Source: Fidelibacterota bacterium
Lineage (GTDB): Bacteria > Fidelibacterota > UBA8477 > JABMPR01
Reading direction: 5' to 3'
DNA: 7,166 nucleotides
Assembly: GCA_030596225.1 (NCBI GenBank)
Contig: JAUVKO010000105.1
Span: 1 to 7,166 of the forward strand
In this document: positions 1 to 5,441 of the stretch, in pieces
How the letters are laid out: each line of letters begins with the position of its first letter
Numbering within the stretch: the stretch's first letter is position 1
Program-made: the position numbers and the translations under genes
The notes under the pieces: generated by a model
Seen by the model: the letters and a program-made list of their open reading frames with translations, nothing else
Databases searched by the model: none
Told to the model about the DNA's origin: nothing

Positions 1-266
1 ATGCTAGTGATAATTTAAAAACAAACCTTTCAGACTGGGAATCCGCCGGAGGTGAAGTGGCTGCTCTCGAAATGTCAGGAGAGCCTCTTGATCGATACCA
101 TCAAAAGCAGGGATTATTCCTGCTTGTTGGATCTGAAGCTCATGGAGTTGATAAAGATCTTTTAGCGTTAAGTAAGCTGATTTCCATTGAAAAACCCGGG
201 CAAGGTGAGTCTCTCAACGTCGCCATTGCAACCGGGGTGGCTCTATATGAATTATCAAAGATATAA
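1..266 (+). CDS. SpoU/TrmH-family RNA 2'-O-ribose methyltransferase, C-terminal part (5' end outside window)
   Basis: The reading frame is open from the left edge (first full codon at base 3) to TAA at 264-266, giving the last 87 residues. Two hallmark SAM-binding motifs of the SPOUT (SpoU/TrmH) fold are visible: motif 2, LLVGSEAHGV, around bases 120-149, and motif 3, PGQGESLNVAIATGVALYEL, around 198-257. In the family these residues build the C-terminal trefoil knot that binds S-adenosylmethionine, and the enzyme methylates the 2'-OH of a ribose in rRNA or tRNA in the cytoplasm. Motif 1 and the N-terminal substrate-binding domain lie outside the window, so RlmB-like (23S rRNA) cannot be separated from TrmH-like or other subfamilies. 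An internal GTG at 57 is not a credible start because the frame continues upstream in family-like sequence. The family call is secure; the substrate is unknown. Confidence 0.9.
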   Translation, partial: ASDNLKTNLSDWESAGGEVAALEMSGEPLDRYHQKQGLFLLVGSEAHGVDKDLLALSKLISIEKPGQGESLNVAIATGVALYELSKI

Positions 267-450
267 ACTGCTTCAAGCTTCAAAAGCAATCTCGAAAAAA
301 GACTTCGGCAACACCAATACCATGGATTGATCTCACCCCCCTTCCCTGCCATGTTTGTCCGAAACTGTTGTTATCATCAAAGTTAATTCGGGAATCTGTT
401 AATTCTATCTCAGGAACATCACCTTGGCATCAGACTTCAATAAACATATA

Positions 451-479
451 TTGCTTGGCCTTATCCAGATGGGTAGGAT
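451..479 (+). promoter_or_regulatory. Candidate sigma70-like promoter for the GT117 gene
   Basis: TTGCTT (451-456) and TAGGAT (474-479) are separated by 17 bp. They match 3/6 and 4/6 of the -35 and -10 consensus. Transcription would start near 486 and leave a leader of about 120 nt before the ATG at 607. This is the best pair I found by eye in the spacer, but the match is weak and promoter consensus in FCB-type bacteria can differ. Confidence 0.25.
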
Positions 480-595
480 AAAGTATTGAAAACTTAGAAA
501 ATGAGTTAACAGAATTTACAGCTTACAGGCTAAGCAAAACTGATTCGACCGGACTAGACTTTTATTGCGTGTGATCAACACAATTAGATGACAAA

Positions 596-600
596 AAGGA
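596..600 (+). promoter_or_regulatory. Ribosome binding site of the GT117 gene
   Basis: AAGGA lies 6 nt before the ATG at 607, a normal Shine-Dalgarno spacing. It supports that start over later in-frame methionines. Confidence 0.75.
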
Positions 601-606
601 TTCATA

Positions 607-3600
607 ATGGATTTTCTCAAACCCCGTGATATAGTAAAAACCTTGATTGCAGCTTTTGTGCTGGTCTTCACATACCTGATCTATTTGGACACCATGGCTC
701 CAACGGTTTCCTTTTGGGATTGCGGTGAATTTATCGCTGTTTCTCATACCCTGAGCGTACCCCACCCTCCCGGCTCACCACTCTATCTATTGCTTGGACG
801 TGTGATCTCCATGATCCCCTTCACCGGCGGTGCCGCTCTTGATCCCCTGCTAAGCGAACCCCAGTTTCACACTATTGCTTATCGCATCACTATGTTGTCT
901 CCAATTGCCACCGCTTTTGCCAATATGTTCCTATTCTTCATTATTGTGCGTCTGGTTGTTGAATGGCGTGGCAAAATCAAGGATACCGCCGATAAATGGA
1001 TTGCCTATGGTGGTGGCCTGGTTGGATCTCTGGCTATCGCATTTTCTGATAGTCACTGGTTCAATGCCGTGGAAGCCGAGGTCTATTCCATGAGTATCTT
1101 TTTTACTGCTATTGTGGTCTGGCTTATTTTAAAATGGTCAGAAAAAGTGGATGAAGGCGGCGCCGGATCACGCTATATCCTTATTATCTCTTATATGATG
1201 GGACTGGCAATATCAGTTCACATGCTCAACCTGCTGACGATTCCATTTATCGCCCTCATCATGTATGTGAAGCTTAATCCGGAGGACGATGGTGTTGAAA
1301 TGATGGTCAATATCGTGGCTGTGATTGGTGTCATGGCTATTGCGCTTCTCATAGGCATTGAGATGGCTCTGCCGGCAACATCTCTGGAGTACATGCGTCT
1401 TCCTGATGGGGAGCTTGGATCCAAACTTATGGTGCTGGGTGTCATTTTTGCGTTGATCACAGGAGGTGGGTTATGGGGCTTGTCTCAACTCTTTAAGGCC
1501 GACCGTCGAATCCGGCTATGGAAACAGGTTTTAATGATGGGTGCTGCCGGGGCAGCTTATCTGATTATTTATATGGGCATTATTAAAGGCATACCAAAAT
1601 TGGCAAACTTTATGGGCAACCTTATAAACACAGAAAGCGCTGTGACTGCCATTGGTGCCACCTTTACGGTCAGTGTGATTATACTTATGGCTGTGATCTT
1701 TTTCGCCCCGGCTATTTATCGCGCCCGAGCCACTGAGATACGCCTTTCTGTTATGGCTCTACTCATGGTACTGGTGGGATTCACCTCATACGAGACCATT
1801 TTTATCCGCTCCTCCCAAAATCCGAATATTGATGAAAATGATCCAGAGACTGTTGCCCGGGCTGTATCTTATCTGGAGCGGGAACAATATGGCAGCTATC
1901 CTATGTTTTACCGGGATCGCTGGAGCACAGTGCCATTAAACAAAAAGACGGCGACACCAGGACGAGTAGTGAAGATCAACAGCACCGGCAAGATCGGTGA
2001 CATTATCTCTGTTCAAGGAGATCAGGTGGTTCTGTCGGTTGGAGGACGTGAAATAAATCAACGTTTGTCTAATCTTAGCTCAATTACCAATAGTTATCGT
2101 TCCACCACTGATTTTTTCTGGCGCTATCAGATCAATCATATGTATATCCGTTACTTTAAGTGGCAATTCTGGGGACGAAGTGGAGATAATTCAGATATTT
2201 CTCAGCTTTGGGCGATTCCATTTCTCCTGGGCCTGTTGGGAATGGGACATCATTTCGCTAAGGATTCTCGGAGAGCCTTTTCTGTTATGGCTTTATTCGT
2301 GCTCACCGGGTTTGCTATTCTACTCTATTTAAATCAGGATGACCCACAACCCCGTGAACGTGACTATTCCTATGTGGGTTCCTTCTATGCCTTTGCCATT
2401 TGGATTGGTATCGGTGCTGCGGCAGTCCTGGAAAAGCTTAAGGATTGGCGCAAGGACAATCAGATGATCTATGGCGGAGTACTAGCTGTTCTATTGCTGG
2501 CTGTGCCTCTCAATATGCTTCGCGCAAACTATCATACTCATGATCGCACAGGTAATTATGTCGCCTGGCAATATTCATATAACCTGCTCAACACCTGTGA
2601 ACCAAATGCCATTCTTTTTACCAATGGTGATAACGACACTTTTCCGCTTTGGTATCTACAGGAAGTGGAAGGTATTCGTAAGGATGTTCGAGTAGTAAAC
2701 CTAAGCTTGTTAAATACCCCCTGGTATATCAAACAACTCAAACAAATGTCTCCAAATGTGCCCATTAGTTTGACAGATGAGGAGATCGACGGTTTGGGCT
2801 TGACGAGATGGGAAGAACGAGAAATGTTCATACCAGCCCCGGCAACTTCTTATGATAAACCCGAATCAGGGACGCTGGAAGAAGGCGCCTCCGGCTTACG
2901 TTGGAACTTACGGCCAACCGTCTCCCGCCAAAAAAATCCGAATACCGGTAAACTCGTAGGTGGTTTAAGGGTTCAGGACGTCATGATCTTTGAAATCATG
3001 CGTATGAATCAATGGAAAAAGCCAATCTATTTTGCGGTCACTGTCTCACCCAGCAATCAGATCGGTCTGGGAGAGCATTTACGTATGGATGGTCAAGCAT
3101 ATCAGCTTATGCCCTATAAGGTGGGTCTTAATATTGACGCTGAAGTTATGTATGACAAGATCATCAATACTTATCGCTATACGAACTTAGATAATCCGGA
3201 TGTGTATTATCCCCCGAACGTACAGCGCCTTTTGCAGAACTACCGAAAAGGATTTCTCCAACTGGTTTATGAGTATGGATTAACGGGTGATGATAATCGC
3301 AAAAAGGCCCTCCATGTTTTGCATAAGATGGATGAGCTGGTGCCGGATAAGTCCATACCCATTACTTATATGGATCTCTACCTTCAGATCGCTCAGATGT
3401 ACCATCAACTTGAAGATGACTCTAGCGCATTACGCTATATGGAAAATGCTTTAGAGAATGGCCGCGAGGATCTGCCTCTCATGGAGAAAGTTAAAGTAGC
3501 TTCTATCTGGAATGATCTTTTTGATGAGACCGGCAATGCGCTAGATATTCTCCTTCCCTTAAGCATGGATGTGCCCCTTAATGCACAGGTGGTTTATGAG

Positions 3601-3747
3601 ATTGCCCGGGCTTATGTTAAGGATGAAAATGTTGTGGATGGTGAGGAATGGGTCAATCGCTTAGCTGAATTGGCTCCAATGGCAAGGGAAACCAATACTC
3701 TTCAAAACAGGATAAAAGAGCTAAAGGCCAATTCGCCTGATTCATAG
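607..3747 (+). CDS. GT117 / DUF2723 polytopic membrane glycosyltransferase-like protein with C-terminal helical (TPR-like) tail
   Basis: The 1046-residue protein begins with a membrane segment (about 11-28). The DUF2723 signature follows: DTMAPTVSFWDCGEF (28-42) and the PHPPGSPLYLLLGR stretch (52-65). DUF2723 is CAZy family GT117, related to human TMEM260, a protein O-mannosyltransferase of GT-C type. By analogy the Asp38/Glu41 loop would face the extracytoplasmic side and serve catalysis with a lipid-linked sugar; this role is inferred. About 13-15 hydrophobic segments lie within residues 11-400 and 533-638. Between them is a soluble region (about 400-530) with a beta-rich insert at about 442-500. 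Further family-like stretches are RERDYSYVGSFYAFAIWIG (583-601) and NAILFTNGDNDTFPLWYLQE (667-686). Residues about 870-1035 look like paired amphipathic helices, possibly TPR. Length fits bacterial members. The gene appears monocistronic, with its own SD and a strong terminator 28 nt after the stop. Acceptor and sugar donor are unknown. Confidence 0.9.
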   Translation: MDFLKPRDIVKTLIAAFVLVFTYLIYLDTMAPTVSFWDCGEFIAVSHTLSVPHPPGSPLYLLLGRVISMIPFTGGAALDPLLSEPQFHTIAYRITMLSPIATAFANMFLFFIIVRLVVEWRGKIKDTADKWIAYGGGLVGSLAIAFSDSHWFNAVEAEVYSMSIFFTAIVVWLILKWSEKVDEGGAGSRYILIISYMMGLAISVHMLNLLTIPFIALIMYVKLNPEDDGVEMMVNIVAVIGVMAIALLIGIEMALPATSLEYMRLPDGELGSKLMVLGVIFALITGGGLWGLSQLFKADRRIRLWKQVLMMGAAGAAYLIIYMGIIKGIPKLANFMGNLINTESAVTAIGATFTVSVIILMAVIFFAPAIYRARATEIRLSVMALLMVLVGFTSYETIFIRSSQNPNIDENDPETVARAVSYLEREQYGSYPMFYRDRWSTVPLNKKTATPGRVVKINSTGKIGDIISVQGDQVVLSVGGREINQRLSNLSSITNSYRSTTDFFWRYQINHMYIRYFKWQFWGRSGDNSDISQLWAIPFLLGLLGMGHHFAKDSRRAFSVMALFVLTGFAILLYLNQDDPQPRERDYSYVGSFYAFAIWIGIGAAAVLEKLKDWRKDNQMIYGGVLAVLLLAVPLNMLRANYHTHDRTGNYVAWQYSYNLLNTCEPNAILFTNGDNDTFPLWYLQEVEGIRKDVRVVNLSLLNTPWYIKQLKQMSPNVPISLTDEEIDGLGLTRWEEREMFIPAPATSYDKPESGTLEEGASGLRWNLRPTVSRQKNPNTGKLVGGLRVQDVMIFEIMRMNQWKKPIYFAVTVSPSNQIGLGEHLRMDGQAYQLMPYKVGLNIDAEVMYDKIINTYRYTNLDNPDVYYPPNVQRLLQNYRKGFLQLVYEYGLTGDDNRKKALHVLHKMDELVPDKSIPITYMDLYLQIAQMYHQLEDDSSALRYMENALENGREDLPLMEKVKVASIWNDLFDETGNALDILLPLSMDVPLNAQVVYEIARAYVKDENVVDGEEWVNRLAELAPMARETNTLQNRIKELKANSPDS

Positions 3748-3774
3748 AATCTCCTGTACCAACTGACTTTGAGC

Positions 3775-3814
3775 AAACAAAGAAGTCCCGTTATTATTTG
3801 GGACTTCTTTGTTT
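3775..3814 (+). terminator. Rho-independent-type hairpin terminator after the GT117 gene
   Basis: A perfect 15-bp inverted repeat (left arm 3775-3789, right arm 3800-3814; core AAGTCCC/GGGACTT) encloses a 10-nt AT-rich loop. It starts 28 nt after the stop codon. The outer part of the stem is AAACAAAGAAG on the left and CTTCTTTGTTT on the right, so the T-rich tract is partly inside the stem. The mirrored A-rich left arm could let it work for minus-strand transcripts too, although no minus-strand gene ends right beside it. Confidence 0.85.
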
Positions 3815-3843
3815 CAATCAACGCTCCAAAAATCCGGTAAAAA

Positions 3844-4084
3844 TAATAATGACGAAGCCGCAAAAAGTATGAGAGAAAACATGAAAACAGCTCTATCTGT
3901 AATAAATATACACCCTTAGGCGATATTGCTGTATGTGCATAATTATCAACACTTTGCGTCATTTCGACCAGCTCAATACATCGCTCTGCGATCTCTGCGA
4001 GAGGGACTTTTTGCGAGACCGTCAATAATGGCATTTTGTTGGCGGGAATATGGTATTAAGCTTTTACATTAAGCGTCATTATTA
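3844..4084. repeat. Putative repeat-like intergenic element bounded by an 11-bp inverted repeat
   Basis: TAATAATGACG (3844-3854) and its exact complement CGTCATTATTA (4074-4084) bound 241 bp without a credible gene. Inside, on the minus strand, is a run of short motifs: GGTCTCGCAAAAAGTCCC (4003-4020), CTCGCAGAGATCGCAGAG (3984-4001) and TGGTCGAAATGACGC (3957-3971). These resemble short intergenic sequences I remember as recurring in environmental bacterial genomes. On the plus strand CTCTGCGA is tandemly repeated (3984-3991, 3993-4000), and GCGTCATT occurs at 3956-3963 and 4073-4080. The right end runs up to the SD of the zinc-ribbon gene. Only one copy is visible here, so calling it a repeat family or MITE-like unit is inference. 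Confidence 0.35.
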
Positions 4085-4088
4085 GGAG
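4084..4088 (+). promoter_or_regulatory. Ribosome binding site that sets the GTG start of the zinc-ribbon gene
   Basis: AGGAG lies 7 nt before GTG at 4096. The nearby ATG at 4091 is only 2 nt from the SD and reads into TGA after one codon, so the GTG is the real start. Confidence 0.7.
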
Positions 4089-4095
4089 TAATGCA

Positions 4096-4461
4096 GTGAG
4101 TCGAAACAGCCCTACGTGTAAATCCGGAAAAACCGGCCGGCCTCTTACAGAATACGACACTAAAGCCGAGGCAAAAGCTGCCGCGGGTTATGCCAACAAA
4201 ACGTACCGCAACAACAATTTGGTTCCCTATAAATGCAAGCAATGTGGTTTCTGGCACCTATCTCCTGCTGACCGTCAAACCCCCAGTGAGACCTGCCCTG
4301 TTTGTCGTGGTGCTGATGGCAAGCCAAAGGAGTCTTACAGCAGTCAGGAAAACGCACAGCGCAGAGCTGATATTATCCTTAAGGAACAGAGTGTCATTCT
4401 CAAAGTGTATGAATGTGAGCACGGGAACGGCTGGCATCTCACTAAACAAAACATTAATTAA
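4096..4461 (+). CDS. Small protein with two tandem zinc-ribbon-like 'GWHL' units, function unknown
   Basis: This 121-residue soluble protein starts at GTG with a good SD. It contains two copies of one pattern: an N-terminal Cys site, a Ser/Thr-x-x-x-A helix, then Tyr-x-Cys and an aromatic-Trp-His-Leu ending. Copy 1 has C8, helix about 22-36, then YKCKQCGFWHLS (45-56). Copy 2 has CPVC (67-70), helix about 82-96, then YECEHGNGWHLT (105-116). Cysteines C47/C50 and C67/C70 with H54, H109 and H114 could bind zinc. I recall single-unit proteins of this look (CxxC ... YxCxxCxGWHLT) as small uncharacterised or phage-linked proteins, but I know of no assigned function. Copy 1 has only one N-terminal Cys and copy 2 has CEH in place of CxxC, so the metal sites are partly degenerate. 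The gene follows the repeat-like element and converges on the alkyltransferase-like gene. A nucleic-acid or protein contact role is possible but unproven. Confidence 0.75.
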   Translation: MSRNSPTCKSGKTGRPLTEYDTKAEAKAAAGYANKTYRNNNLVPYKCKQCGFWHLSPADRQTPSETCPVCRGADGKPKESYSSQENAQRRADIILKEQSVILKVYECEHGNGWHLTKQNIN

Positions 4462-4504
4462 AAATATTATCGTTTAGGAAAAATACATTCCCGGATTTTT
4501 TCTA

Positions 4505-4840
4505 TCAATCTAAACTTCCTAATGGATCCAGTATCGGCTGCCACTGGTATTCCTTCAAAGAGATAACATCTGCAGGGCTAAAAACCACGCCTTCGTTTTC
4601 CAGAAGTTTTCGTTGAACAGCGCCACCCATTTCGAGATTGAGACTGATCTTTCCTTGAGCATTGATGACCCGGTGCCAGGGAATCTCATCAGAGGGAACC
4701 GCATGAAGGGCATATCCAACCTGCCTGGCCTGGCGATAATAACCTGACAGGGTCGCGATCTGCCCATAACTAGCCACCTTCCCATAAGGAATTTGCTTAA
4801 CCACAGAATAGATGCGTTCCCATTTACTTTGTTTATGCAT
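4505..4840 (-). CDS. Alkyltransferase-like (ATL) DNA lesion-binding protein
   Basis: The 111-residue protein matches the DNA-binding domain of O6-alkylguanine-DNA alkyltransferase (MGMT/Ogt). IPYGKVASYGQIA (17-29) forms the start of the helix-turn-helix region, ARQVGYAL (38-45) carries the arginine finger Arg39, and IPWHRVINAQGKIS (53-66) replaces the catalytic PCHRV. Trp55 (codon at 4676-4678) stands where the alkyl-accepting Cys would be, so the protein should not repair by direct transfer. Known ATL proteins (S. pombe Atl1, E. coli YbaZ type) flip O6-alkylguanine and hand the lesion to nucleotide excision repair. Tyr25 matches the conserved base-flipping tyrosine. Length is normal for ATLs, which lack the MGMT N-terminal domain. 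ATG 4840 is the only usual start codon after an in-frame TAG at 4871-4873; no good SD precedes it. The gene ends 43 nt from the convergent zinc-ribbon gene with no clear terminator between them. Confidence 0.9.
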   Translation of the reverse strand: MHKQSKWERIYSVVKQIPYGKVASYGQIATLSGYYRQARQVGYALHAVPSDEIPWHRVINAQGKISLNLEMGGAVQRKLLENEGVVFSPADVISLKEYQWQPILDPLGSLD

Positions 4841-4913
4841 GCTTGATAAACTTAGCGAAAGTCCCTTAGTCTAAACGATGATATGAATCGCCGCTTGTAA
4901 CATCAGCTCACGA

Positions 4914-4941
4914 AATATAGACAACCGTTAAAACCTGCCAG
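4914..4941 (-). promoter_or_regulatory. Candidate promoter for the alkyltransferase-like gene
   Basis: On the minus strand, CTGGCA (4941-4936, 4/6 to TTGACA) and TATATT (4919-4914, 5/6 to TATAAT) are 16 bp apart. Transcription would begin near 4907, with a leader of about 66 nt before ATG 4840. It lies in the 134-nt gap after the Nudix gene, where I see no terminator, so read-through from the Nudix gene is an alternative. Confidence 0.3.
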
Positions 4942-4974
4942 ACACCTATAATACCAATTGTAGCCCCCATATGC

Positions 4975-5430
4975 TTAACCTTTTTTCTTGCTTTTCTTTC
5001 TGCTTTTTTTCTTTTTAATCAAATGACGATTTTCATGAAAGTGCCGAGCCATGATCTTGGATACTGCCGCCGGGACAACCTTTTTGATCGCCTGTTTTGG
5101 CGAAACCAGTTTCCGCTTACGGAAGTGTTTTTCATCCCAGTTATCTTTGAGTTTGGTAACCTCCATGAAGTACAGACGAACCTTATAACGACCATCCATC
5201 TTCTCGTAGGTGTAAGTCCCGATTTCCTCGGGGAAAACCTGACCTTTTATCCCTGCTTCTTCAAGGGCTTCCTTGGCTGCGGAATCCTGGGCAGACAGCT
5301 CCCATTCAACAGAGCCCTTTGGCGTGATCCAGCGTCGGCTTCCTCTGGCCGTAATGAGAACAACTTTTCCCTTATAGACCGGTATTACACCGGATTGCTT
5401 GAAATATCTTTGTTTAGTTCTGGATGCCAT
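4975..5430 (-). CDS. Nudix hydrolase (DIPP-like subfamily look) with lysine-rich C-terminal tail
   Basis: The 151-residue cytosolic protein has a Nudix fold. SGVIPVYKGKVVLITARGSR (13-32) leads into RRWITPKG and the Nudix box at 39-61 (G39, K53-E54, E57-E58, G60). Glu54, Glu57 and Glu58 are the expected metal-binding residues for hydrolysis of a nucleoside diphosphate linked to a group X. The box departs from GX5EX7REUXEEXGU: Leu45 for Glu and Lys53 for Arg. The WITPKG entry and Leu45 resemble the diphosphoinositol-polyphosphate / diadenosine-polyphosphate (DIPP-like) type, so a polyphosphate substrate is plausible but unproven. Residues 139-151 are nearly all Lys/Arg/Ser, unusual for this family. 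ATG 5430 is the first start after an in-frame TAG 9 nt upstream. It lies 11 nt after the kinase stop with no clear SD, suggesting co-transcription and perhaps translational coupling. Confidence 0.88.
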   Translation of the reverse strand: MASRTKQRYFKQSGVIPVYKGKVVLITARGSRRWITPKGSVEWELSAQDSAAKEALEEAGIKGQVFPEEIGTYTYEKMDGRYKVRLYFMEVTKLKDNWDEKHFRKRKLVSPKQAIKKVVPAAVSKIMARHFHENRHLIKKKKSRKKSKKKG

Positions 5431-5441
5431 AAAGATCTAAC

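Larger units (their letters stand above)
267..606. other. 340-bp intergenic spacer upstream of the GT117 gene
   Basis: No credible coding sequence is seen on either strand; the minus-strand frame at 140-352 overlaps the methyltransferase antisense and has no family signature. No strong terminator follows the methyltransferase stop. The stretch holds a weak sigma70-like promoter candidate (451-479), an 8-bp direct repeat GTTAATTC at 382-389 and 398-405, and a small GCTTA/TAAGC hairpin at 521-535 in what would be the leader. I recognise no riboswitch or small RNA. Confidence 0.5.

Noticed and set aside
521..535. GCTTA-CAGGC-TAAGC small hairpin in the GT117 leader
   Set aside because: A 5-bp stem is common by chance and does not match a riboswitch or attenuator that I know.
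3984..4000. CTCTGCGA tandem copies as a CRISPR or VNTR array
   Set aside because: Only two 8-nt copies with a 1-nt gap and no spacers; fits a degenerate intergenic repeat rather than an array.
3702..4034. Minus-strand open frame of 110 codons downstream of the GT117 gene
   Set aside because: It overlaps the end of the GT117 gene antisense, runs through the terminator hairpin and the repeat-like patch, and shows no recognisable family or SD. Its apparent protein-like stretch comes from the repeat motifs.
4190..4477. Alternative plus-strand frame of 95 codons over the zinc-ribbon gene
   Set aside because: The 4096-4461 frame has an SD and a repeated Cys/WHL pattern; this overlapping frame has neither.
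4478..4502. A-tract/T-tract pair between the convergent genes as a possible terminator
   Set aside because: The stem would be only about 6 A-T pairs with a 10-nt loop and no GC, too weak to call.
4947..4952. Perfect TATAAT on the plus strand
   Set aside because: No -35-like hexamer lies 16-18 bp upstream, and transcription would run antisense into the Nudix gene.
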